Source: Pontibacter actiniarum (GTDB lineage Bacteria; Bacteroidota; Bacteroidia; Cytophagales; Hymenobacteraceae). Taken from it: DNA of 64,000 nt. Each line of letters begins with the position of its first letter. Position 1 is the stretch's first letter. The stretch spans positions 868,001 to 932,000 of the forward strand of contig NZ_CP021235.1 of assembly GCF_003585765.1 (NCBI RefSeq), read 5' to 3'. Of this stretch, positions 1 through 7,094 are shown one piece after another. The notes beneath the pieces were generated by a model that was not told the origin of the DNA, did not search any database, and saw only the letters and a list, made by a program, of their open reading frames with translations. The position numbers and the translations under genes were made by a program.

Positions 1-796
1 CCTCTACTGCCGCCAGGGAACCGGCATCCAGCCGGGCCAGGTGCATCGCCTTAAAGAACAGGATACACCCTACTACCCCGGAGCTTAAAGCGATAAGGAG
101 TACTGCCAGCAACTGCTCCTGGCCGGGCAGGCCAACCTTCGCATAGCCGTACAGCATGAGTAAGAGCTGCGCGGGAAAGCTACCGATGGCCGTACCGGCA
201 ACTCGCTGGATGGCGCTGAGCTCGTGGCCGCTCTCCTCCACGTGTAGTAAAAGCTTCCGGTTAGCCAGGGGCCAGGTAAAGGCGGCGAGCAGCACCAGGC
301 TAATGCACCACCAAAGCTGTTGCGGCGTATAGCTCCCGTTCTTCTGGCTCCACTGCATGCAGGCGATGCCCACCATGATCAACAGCGAGAGCAGCAGGGC
401 TTTGAGCGGGATTCTGGCGCGGTGGTCTTTGTACAGGAAAGGGGAGAGCAGTATGCCCGCCACTATGGTAAACTGAAAAACGCCCGCCACCAGCCAACCC
501 GGCCCGAAGGAGGCTGCAAAGGTCAGGAAGTAGTAGGACAGGCCGAACGCTACCCCGCCCCACAAGAGCCACACCTGTAGGTTCTGGCGCATGGCGCACA
601 GCAGGTGCCGCAGCTGCCCCTTTGCCGAAAGTATGGCCACGAGCAGGAGCATCAGGAAGAACGAGCGTAAGCCGGCGGTCCAGGCCCAGTGCCCGCCTTT
701 AGCAGACAGGAAGCTGTTCAGGATATAGGTAGAGCTGAAAAAGACGCAGGCTATGCAGCCGAGTACAATGGCTTTGAGGTTGCTGTTGGTTTGCAT
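1..796 (-). CDS. DMT-superfamily (EamA-like) efflux transporter, C-terminus cut by window edge
   Basis: Reading leftwards from the ATG at 796, the frame stays open to base 1, so the C-terminus is missing. The translation (MQTNSNLKAIVLG...) has alternating hydrophobic helices about every 30 residues, at least eight in the visible part, with short charged loops. This matches drug/metabolite transporter proteins of the multidrug-resistance efflux type. It probably exports a small molecule across the inner membrane; the substrate cannot be read. Two AraC-family regulators lie directly upstream on the same strand, 38 bases from this start, so they may control it. Another DMT subfamily is possible. 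Confidence 0.75.
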   Translation of the reverse strand, partial: MQTNSNLKAIVLGCIACVFFSSTYILNSFLSAKGGHWAWTAGLRSFFLMLLLVAILSAKGQLRHLLCAMRQNLQVWLLWGGVAFGLSYYFLTFAASFGPGWLVAGVFQFTIVAGILLSPFLYKDHRARIPLKALLLSLLIMVGIACMQWSQKNGSYTPQQLWWCISLVLLAAFTWPLANRKLLLHVEESGHELSAIQRVAGTAIGSFPAQLLLMLYGYAKVGLPGQEQLLAVLLIALSSGVVGCILFFKAMHLARLDAGSLAAVE

Positions 797-834
797 AAAA
801 AATACATTTCTGCAAAGCTATGGCGGCAAGCCCC

Positions 835-1722
835 TCAGGTAGCAGGATTTTCTGCGGCAAGCATGGTACTTTCAGAACCTCCGTTCCTTAGCTGTGTGGG
901 CGTCAGGCCAGTCATCCGCTTAAAGAAGCGCACAAAGTAGGAGGCATCGTCAAAACCGAGCTCGTAGGCGATTTCTTTAACAGACAAGCTGCTGAAAAAC
1001 AGGAGGCGCTTGCTCTCCACCAGCAGGCGCTCGTGCTGCATGTCGGCCACGGTGGTGCGCAGGTACTGCCGGCAGAGGCTGTTGAGGTGCTTCGGTGTGA
1101 TGTTGAGGGCGTCAGCGTAAAAGTTAACGCTGCGGTGCTCACGGTAGTGGCTCTCTACCAGGCTGCTGAGGCGGAACAGGCGCTCACTTTGCCGCGCCGG
1201 CGTAATCTTCTCGATCTGTACATGGCACTCCCGCAGCAGGTACTGCAGCAGCACGTACAGGTAGCGCGAAAGAATGGCCATGTCCGGCTGTGGCTCCTGC
1301 AGTTCCTTTATCATAAGGCTTACCAGCTCTTCGAAGATCTGCCTTAGTTTATCCGGCAGGTCGAGGTAGGGGTGCTGGTATACGGAGCTGAAAATAACGA
1401 AGGTGTCGTGCGCCCGCATCCCGGTTTCCTGCAGAAACCTTTCGGAGAAAGAAACCAGCACGCCCTTCTCCTGCCGCGACTGCCGCTGGTGCGCCTGCCC
1501 TGGCCGCAGGAGAAACACCCGGCCAGCCTGTAGAGGGTAGTGCTGGAAATCTATGAGGTTATCGCCCCCCTTTGTTTCCTGCACATACATGATCATGTAG
1601 GCGTCGTGGCTATGGGGCACCTCCGACAGCTCACTGGCATATGTCTCCAGGGGCATAATGGTGAGTGCCTTCTGGTTTAGTAAGTCCTGGATGGGGAGCT
1701 GCTCAGCGCCTGCGTGTTTCAT
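835..1722 (-). CDS. AraC-family transcriptional regulator (copy 1)
   Basis: 295 aa. The N-terminal half is a cupin-type sensor with the usual HxH (H37, H39) near the start of the barrel. The C-terminal 100 residues carry the two helix-turn-helices of AraC/XylS proteins, including NITPKHLNSLCRQ and the second-helix signature AYELGFDDASYFVRFFKRMTG. It is a predicted DNA-binding activator responding to an unknown ligand. It is closely similar to the next gene upstream (same architecture, shared TPKHLN and FFKxxTGLTP motifs), pointing to tandem duplication. It ends 39 bases before the DMT exporter start, in the same direction. Confidence 0.88.
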   Translation of the reverse strand: MKHAGAEQLPIQDLLNQKALTIMPLETYASELSEVPHSHDAYMIMYVQETKGGDNLIDFQHYPLQAGRVFLLRPGQAHQRQSRQEKGVLVSFSERFLQETGMRAHDTFVIFSSVYQHPYLDLPDKLRQIFEELVSLMIKELQEPQPDMAILSRYLYVLLQYLLRECHVQIEKITPARQSERLFRLSSLVESHYREHRSVNFYADALNITPKHLNSLCRQYLRTTVADMQHERLLVESKRLLFFSSLSVKEIAYELGFDDASYFVRFFKRMTGLTPTQLRNGGSESTMLAAENPAT

Positions 1723-1842
1723 ACGGCAAGGTAAGGAAAGCGTGCGAAGCGGCCACCGTGCCGGCAGGAAAAACCGTGCAACGTATGAGTGCTTGCGTAG
1801 CAGCCCTGCTTCCCCGAGCAGTTTTCCCTGTTCTTTCTACGG

Positions 1843-2721
1843 CTACTTGTGGGCAGCCCTGAACTGCTCCGGCGTGAGGCCGGTGAGTTTCTTGAAGAAA
1901 CGGAAGAAGTAGGTGTTGTCAAAGTAGCCAAGCTCTGCCGCGATCTGGCTGATTGTCAGGTCGGCGTGTACAAGCAGCCTTTTGGCCTCCAGCAGGGTGC
2001 GGTACTGTACAAGCTCAATGGTTGTTTTGCCTAAAGACCTTCTGCAGGCGGCGTTCAGGTGCTTCGCCGTAACGTTTAGCTGATCTGTATAAAACCCCAC
2101 AGGCGCGTGCTCTTTGTAGTGCCGGTCGATCAGCCTTTCCAGGTTTTGCAGAAGCGCGTGCTCGCTGCCCGGTATTTCTGTTTCAGCCTCGCGTGACAGG
2201 AACATGCGCGTCAGCTTAATCAGGAGCACGTCTAGCAGCCTGCTGAGCATGGTGTCCTGCATGGGCATTTGCTGCCGGTACTCTTGCTCCAGCAGCCGGA
2301 TGCTTACCGTTAGCGCCGCCTCCTCGTCCTCGGAAAGGGTTAGCAGGGGCTTGTTGAGCAGTGCGTTGAAGAAGGGGAAGTCAAACAGCTTCCGGTGGGG
2401 GTACTCTTTGGCGTAAAAATCCGGGGTGAAAAAGATGACAAAGCCATCGGCATCCGGCGAAAGCGTCCAGCTGTGTACCTGGCCCGGAGTCATGAAGAAG
2501 ACGGAGCCTGGCCGGACAGTGTACTCCCTGAAGTCGATGGTGTGGGAGCCTGTGCCGCGGGTTACAAACAGAATGATGTAGAAACTGTGCTTGTGCGGCT
2601 CCCGGATAAACAGGTGCTCCTGCAGGTGGGCGGCAAATGAGCTAAAGTAGAAGTACTGCTCCTTTTGGGCTAGGGCGTTGAAGTCCTGGATCTGGTAAAT
2701 GGGCAAGTGTTCCTTCTGCAT
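1843..2721 (-). CDS. AraC-family transcriptional regulator (copy 2)
   Basis: 292 aa from the ATG at 2721. The frame opens 21 bases further up with a TTG, but ATG (MQKEHLPIYQI) fits better and aligns with the paralogue downstream. It has a cupin-like sensor domain with HKHS around residue 48, then a C-terminal double HTH with TAKHLNAACRR and the terminal signature LGYFDNTYFFRFFKKLTG. The two AraC genes and the exporter are collinear on the minus strand; which responds to which signal cannot be told. Confidence 0.87.
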   Translation of the reverse strand: MQKEHLPIYQIQDFNALAQKEQYFYFSSFAAHLQEHLFIREPHKHSFYIILFVTRGTGSHTIDFREYTVRPGSVFFMTPGQVHSWTLSPDADGFVIFFTPDFYAKEYPHRKLFDFPFFNALLNKPLLTLSEDEEAALTVSIRLLEQEYRQQMPMQDTMLSRLLDVLLIKLTRMFLSREAETEIPGSEHALLQNLERLIDRHYKEHAPVGFYTDQLNVTAKHLNAACRRSLGKTTIELVQYRTLLEAKRLLVHADLTISQIAAELGYFDNTYFFRFFKKLTGLTPEQFRAAHK

Positions 2722-2855
2722 ACGAGCTGTTTTGGCGGCCAAGTTAGCAAGGTATTCCGAGAAGGCGCGGATGCTGCTGCAAGCGCTTCGTTTTTTGGTC
2801 TGAAAAGTACAGTATATTGGAGCTTTTGTCCCGTAAGAATAGTAAGGTGATATCG

Positions 2856-2863
2856 TACCTTTG
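2856..2863 (+). promoter_or_regulatory. Bacteroidota -7 element TACCTTTG upstream of DUF983 gene
   Basis: TACCTTTG matches the Bacteroidota consensus TAnnTTTG exactly and sits 23 bases before the DUF983 start codon. No convincing TTTG -33 box lies at the expected distance. Confidence 0.4.
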
Positions 2864-2886
2864 TGTGAGTAAACAAGTTTGGAGAA

Positions 2887-3285
2887 ATGAGCCAGAGAAA
2901 TTCATTACTATACAGCATTGTGGCGTGTAAATGCCCCAGATGCCGTGAGGGAAGCATGTTTAAAGAGGCCATGTACAGCACGAAGTTTGCAGACATGCAC
3001 CAAAGCTGCCCCTGCTGCGGGCAGTCTTTCGAGCCTGAGCCGGGGTATTACTACGGCGCCATGTACGTTAGCTTCGCCTTTAACGTGGCGATCTTCTTAG
3101 TGTCTCTTTTTATACTTTACCAGTTTGTGGAGGAGGTTACTATGGCGATGATGATGGGCATTGTGGTGGTGGTGGTCGTTGGGTTCCTGCCGGTTATCTT
3201 CAGGCTGTCGCGGTCGCTTTGGATTAATATATTTATCAGGTACGAAGGACCCTGCGGCGAAATACCTAAAAAGCTGCACGAATAG
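2887..3285 (+). CDS. DUF983 family membrane protein
   Basis: 132 aa. It begins with a short zinc-ribbon-like segment containing CKCPRC (residues 14-19) and CPCCGQSF (about residues 40-47), then the family hallmark EPGYYYGAMYVS. Two transmembrane helices follow (about residues 55-80 and 85-105), then a charged tail. These are the features of DUF983 proteins, common in Bacteroidota and of unknown function. The gene stands alone between divergent and convergent neighbours and is followed by a strong hairpin terminator. Confidence 0.9.
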   Translation: MSQRNSLLYSIVACKCPRCREGSMFKEAMYSTKFADMHQSCPCCGQSFEPEPGYYYGAMYVSFAFNVAIFLVSLFILYQFVEEVTMAMMMGIVVVVVVGFLPVIFRLSRSLWINIFIRYEGPCGEIPKKLHE

Positions 3286-3340
3286 CTTACCCTTGTAGGT
3301 GTCTTATGCTTAGGCGCCTGTGGTAAGACTTACGGCCATA

Positions 3341-3374
3341 CAAAAAGCCTTCAGCGTGCGCTGAAGGCTTTTTG
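3341..3374. terminator. Bidirectional intrinsic terminator
   Basis: Two 15-base arms (CAAAAAGCCTTCAGC and its complement) around a 4-base loop. T-runs occur on both strands, so it can serve the DUF983 gene on the plus strand and the convergent DUF808 gene on the minus strand. Confidence 0.85.
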
Positions 3375-3450
3375 TATGGAGAGCAGCCCTGTTTTGAGAC
3401 TGACGTGAAGTCTGTTCTGCTCTACAGGTGCTTCTGTTGCCGTGGAGACC

Positions 3451-4368
3451 TTAGAAGAGCTTACGGGCAGCCACCACCACTTTTTCGATCACGCCGCCCA
3501 AGATCAGGCCTCCTATCGCGCAAACGAAGGCTTTGGCCAGCCAGGCAAGGGCAGGCACGTTCGCTAGGGCCACCTCCAGCTCATGCAGGGCATGGCTCGT
3601 AAAAGGGATGCCGTGTGCGATGATCTCCGCCCCAACCCACAGCATGGCTGCCGTGCCAACATAGCCCAGGATACTCAGGAAATGCGGCATGAACTTTACA
3701 ATACCGTGCCCGATTGCCCTGACGCGGTGGTGGTGATTTTCTTTGGCCATGTGCAGCCCGATATCATCCGCTTTCACCACCAAACCCACAAACCCATACA
3801 CGGCGATGGTAATGAATATGGCCACGGCCAGCATCACGGCAATCTGGCTGACCAAGGGCTTGTCTGCCACGGTAGCATAGGTGATGGCAACGATCTCACC
3901 GGACAGGATTAAATCGGTACGCACGGCGCTTTTAACGCGAGTTTTCTCGAGCTCCTCAGGCGTGATTACTTTCAGGTCATCCCCTGCGCTTTGCGGCGTA
4001 TCGGCGTGGTGCGTAGCAAACATGGAGTGTACTTTCTCATAGCCTTCGAAGCAAAGGTAGGCCCCGCCCAGCATCAGGATGGGAGGGATGGCCCAGGGCG
4101 CAAAGAAACCCAGGATCAGCGCTGCGGGGCTTAGCAGAAGCAACTTGTTGAGCAGGGACTTCTTGGCAATCTGGTAGATGATCGAAAGCTCCCGTGAGGG
4201 GTCCAGGCCCACAACGTACTTGGGCGTTACTGCTGTGTCGTCAATGACGATGCCGGATACCTTGCCCGTTGTTTTTGCCACCTGGGTCGGCACATCGTCC
4301 AGGCTGGCTGCACTTACTTTTACCAGTGCAGATATGTCATCTAAAAGAGCGAGAAGTCCTGTAGCCAT
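3451..4368 (-). CDS. DUF808 family inner-membrane protein (YedI-like)
   Basis: 305 aa. The start MATGLLALLDDISALVKVSAASLDDV and the following TKTTGKVSGIVIDDTAVTP-like stretch are characteristic of DUF808/YedI proteins. Several hydrophobic helices follow, including LSPAALILGFFAPWAIPPILMLGGAYL and a C-terminal LAWLAKAFVCAIGGLILGGV. It is an integral inner-membrane protein of unknown function. Length and both ends look complete. It is a single gene, converging on DUF983. Confidence 0.9.
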   Translation of the reverse strand: MATGLLALLDDISALVKVSAASLDDVPTQVAKTTGKVSGIVIDDTAVTPKYVVGLDPSRELSIIYQIAKKSLLNKLLLLSPAALILGFFAPWAIPPILMLGGAYLCFEGYEKVHSMFATHHADTPQSAGDDLKVITPEELEKTRVKSAVRTDLILSGEIVAITYATVADKPLVSQIAVMLAVAIFITIAVYGFVGLVVKADDIGLHMAKENHHHRVRAIGHGIVKFMPHFLSILGYVGTAAMLWVGAEIIAHGIPFTSHALHELEVALANVPALAWLAKAFVCAIGGLILGGVIEKVVVAARKLF

Positions 4369-4509
4369 TAAATAGTCGCTTACCGTTTTAAAGAATGTTG
4401 CTGTTTTGTGGTCCGTTTTTTACACGCTGACAAAGCGGGTATTTTTCGCCTGGTAAATAACGCGATTTTGGCCGGACCTATGCAAATGCAAGCGGCTGTT
4501 TCGCGGGCA

Positions 4510-5103
4510 CTATTTTTTCTCTGCCCGGATAACCTCGTATTGAATAGGCTTAAAGCTGTAGTTGTTCGATTGCTCTGCCGAGCAGGCGGTTAGCCCCACA
4601 ATAAGGTCCATCTTTGCCTCCAGCAGCACATAGTCGCCGGCCTTGCTGGTAGGCGGGTCCACCGAGAGCTTGCCATCGGGCGCAAACTGCACGTTCATAA
4701 AAATGTTGAACGCCGTGGGGACGTCATCAGGCGCGATGTCATACTTTGCCAGGTTGGTGTACAGGTTCTCGAAGCAGCTGGGGTGGTACTCCGGGTTGTC
4801 GTACATGATCTGGAAGGTCTCGGGGCTGCAGGGGGCCAGCAGGAAATCGTTGCGGCCGTTGGTATCCTCCAGTATCTCCATCATCTGGTGGCTGCGGTTG
4901 CTCCAGAGGTGGTGGCCTTTGGTAATGAGGATGGTTTCCTCAAAGTCCAGCGTTTTTCCGGAGGAAAGCTTTTCGCGTTTATCCGCTGCGTTAAAGAGCA
5001 CCATATCGCTTACCTGCTCGCCCTGTGGGTCGATCACTTTCAACCTGTCTCCCTTTTGTAGCTTAAATGCGGCGCCGGTTTGCCTGGCTATCGTTTCTAT
5101 CAT
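4510..5103 (-). CDS. DUF1989 / urea carboxylase-associated family protein
   Basis: 197 aa. DUF1989 hallmarks are visible: KVIDPQGEQVSDMVLFN near residue 25, HHLWSNRSHQMMEILEDT near residue 65, FLLAPCSPE, the SCFENL box, and the C-terminal DLIVGLTACSAEQSNNY with conserved Cys and Asn. Characterised relatives are urea-carboxylase-associated proteins, including carboxyguanidine deiminase subunits that act on guanidine-derived nitrogen. The gene lies 35 bases after the YqcI/YcgG-family gene on the same strand, so the two are probably co-transcribed. The substrate here is inferred only from family and neighbour; no urea carboxylase is in view. Confidence 0.85.
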   Translation of the reverse strand: MIETIARQTGAAFKLQKGDRLKVIDPQGEQVSDMVLFNAADKREKLSSGKTLDFEETILITKGHHLWSNRSHQMMEILEDTNGRNDFLLAPCSPETFQIMYDNPEYHPSCFENLYTNLAKYDIAPDDVPTAFNIFMNVQFAPDGKLSVDPPTSKAGDYVLLEAKMDLIVGLTACSAEQSNNYSFKPIQYEVIRAEKK

Positions 5104-5138
5104 TTCTTCTTGTTGCGTGGCTTTTTTTAGTTGCGTGT

Positions 5139-5858
5139 TTATCGTTTACCTGCCAGGAAAGGGCATTTCCAGTGTTCGCCCACGTGGCGGCCGCTGTACT
5201 GCGGGGCCTCCAGCCCCTCGTCGAAGTCCTGCAGCATGGGGTTTATACTTCCGTCGTAGGCTACCTCCCGGTCGCGGATCACCTTTTTCATGTTGTCGTA
5301 GGCGCCTTTTGCCCGTAACTGCTCAAACTGCCCGTGCAGGTTGAAGGCCATGGCCGTGTAGCCGAACTTCCGGGCTTTCCGGCTGGCGTTGGGGTGCAGG
5401 CCCACTACAAAGAAGGCCGTGCCGCTGTAGCTGAAGCTAAAGTCTGTGTCATTCGGGTTGCTGCTCACCGCGGGGTCCCAGGGGTGCTGGCTCTTGTCGC
5501 TGTCGTGGAGCAGCTGTAGCTGTGCCCACAGCTGCTGTTCAAACGCAAGTTCGGAGGTAGGTGCCTCTTCCTTGAAAACAGCGATCATGGTCATGTACTC
5601 GCTCTCGGAGGCCAGCGTCTCAGCTATGTAACGCTGCAGGTCCCGGCCTAGCTGCGCGGTGCTTTCGGCGGTGGCCATGCTGCCGTACACGCCTACCCGG
5701 ATCTGCCGGGAGTTAAAGGCCGCTTTGGCACCCACACAGGGGTAATTTGAGTCTCCGACCTTTTCGGTGAAGTTGTGGTAAATATCCTGTAAAGACCTGT
5801 CGTCTGTTGCCTCCAGGTCTTCGGACGTAAAATATGTTTGTGTTGCTCTAGGGCTCAT
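5139..5858 (-). CDS. YqcI/YcgG (GntA-like) family protein, probable heme-dependent N-hydroxylase
   Basis: 239 aa. Family landmarks are NYPCVGAKAAF near residue 40, TAFFVVGLHPNASRKARKF near residue 145, AFNLHGQFEQLRAKGAYDNMKKVIRDRE, and the C-terminal QYSGRHVGEHWKCPF box. The best-known member I can name is GntA, a heme-dependent hydroxylase of guanidino nitrogen in guanitoxin synthesis. The chemistry here is inference. Pairing with DUF1989 downstream suggests guanidino or related nitrogen metabolism. The start at 5858 gives a normal length for the family. Confidence 0.8.
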   Translation of the reverse strand: MSPRATQTYFTSEDLEATDDRSLQDIYHNFTEKVGDSNYPCVGAKAAFNSRQIRVGVYGSMATAESTAQLGRDLQRYIAETLASESEYMTMIAVFKEEAPTSELAFEQQLWAQLQLLHDSDKSQHPWDPAVSSNPNDTDFSFSYSGTAFFVVGLHPNASRKARKFGYTAMAFNLHGQFEQLRAKGAYDNMKKVIRDREVAYDGSINPMLQDFDEGLEAPQYSGRHVGEHWKCPFLAGKR

Positions 5859-6226
5859 AGTTCAGTTATTTAAGGTGCCGGACAAGCCTGTTCTTTTGCC
5901 GGAGCAGTACCGTGGCCGCCTGCCAACGGCAGTGGTGCCTGGCGTACCCTTAGGCAAGATTTATGTTGAGAAGGCGTTGGATGGTAGTTGAGGTACTCTT
6001 CTTCTGCCTGTGTTGTCTGCTCGTATGAGACACGCTGGCTCGTCCGGTGCTAAACCTTATACTTTTTCAGGCCAAAAAGGATGCAATTTTCTGAGGCCGG
6101 AGCAAAGCTTCGCCAGTCGGCAACCTGTGGCAGCCAGCGGAAGACAAAGCCTGTGGTAGGGCTGCAGGAGGTGCGGGCGGGCAGCTGTGGGAGGTACGCC
6201 AAAGAAAGCATCCCCTTAAAGTGATG
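5859..6226. other. Intergenic spacer without recognised gene
   Basis: About 370 bases between two minus-strand genes. No open frame with coding character on either strand. One TTATACTT octamer at 6057-6064. It must contain the promoter of the YqcI/YcgG gene, but no clean TTTG/TAnnTTTG pair was found. Confidence 0.5.
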
Positions 6227-7051
6227 TTATGCTTTGCTGGAAATTGGTGCTACGCTTTGCCGGCTGCTGCTCGCGTTCCTGAAGAAGATAAGTATAGCTG
6301 CCAGGGCAACTACTGCTAAACCAATCCAGGCTGTGGTAATAATCTGTGAACTTGCCTCTGCGTTTAGGTCGCGGTGCTTCAGAATGATACCGTAGAGCGC
6401 CCACACGCCTACCAGCCCAACATAAGGGTTAGACCTTGCAAATACCACAAACACTACAATCAGCGTGGCTGCCACAATCATGATCGTAGTCCAAAGTCCC
6501 TCACTCAGCCCAAAGCCATCCCAGCCTAAACCAACTAAGGCAGAGCTGATGTTGGCAACAGTGGCAATGATGATCCAGCCAAAGTATAAACTGAGCGGCA
6601 CCTGCGTAAACCAGCGTGAGGCAGCAGAGCGGGCAGCGTTAAAAATATTCAGCCGCAGGTGTATCAGCAGCAGCGTTACCAGCTGGGTAAGTATAAGCAG
6701 CACCGAGATCACCAGCCACTCGTTTACCCAGGCAATAGTCCAGAGGCCGGTGGCCAGGTTGTTTACCATAAACAGGTTGCCCAGGCGCTGCAGGTCTATG
6801 TTAGCCTCATGTTCAGGAGACGCTTTAAATGCTTTTATCAGATGGTAAATACAGAAGATGGATAGCCCCAGGTAAATAACGCCCCAGATCGAAAAGGTGA
6901 TGCCTGCAGGTGTAAACAGCGCCGGGTACTGAGCCGACACATCACCAATGGTCTGGCTATTGAAAACTCCGAACTGCGTAAGCTGCGAGGGTACCAAATG
7001 CACCAGGAAAAATAAGGTGTTCAGTACGGCCAGTGTTTTGATGTTTTTCAT
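6227..7051 (-). CDS. Tryptophan-rich sensory (TspO-related) integral membrane protein
   Basis: 274 aa with about eight hydrophobic helices. The segment TFSIWGVIYLGLSIFCIY near residue 55 and the later LSLYFGWIIIATVANIS are typical of the long TspO/MBR-related proteins often called tryptophan-rich sensory proteins. TspO proteins bind tetrapyrroles or lipids in membranes; whether this longer form does so is unknown. It lies 44 bases downstream of a TonB-dependent receptor on the same strand and could share its transcript. Confidence 0.75.
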   Translation of the reverse strand: MKNIKTLAVLNTLFFLVHLVPSQLTQFGVFNSQTIGDVSAQYPALFTPAGITFSIWGVIYLGLSIFCIYHLIKAFKASPEHEANIDLQRLGNLFMVNNLATGLWTIAWVNEWLVISVLLILTQLVTLLLIHLRLNIFNAARSAASRWFTQVPLSLYFGWIIIATVANISSALVGLGWDGFGLSEGLWTTIMIVAATLIVVFVVFARSNPYVGLVGVWALYGIILKHRDLNAEASSQIITTAWIGLAVVALAAILIFFRNASSSRQSVAPISSKA

Positions 7052-7094
7052 AGTATAGGTGCGGTTGTCTGAAAGTTATACGTTACGCAAATGC

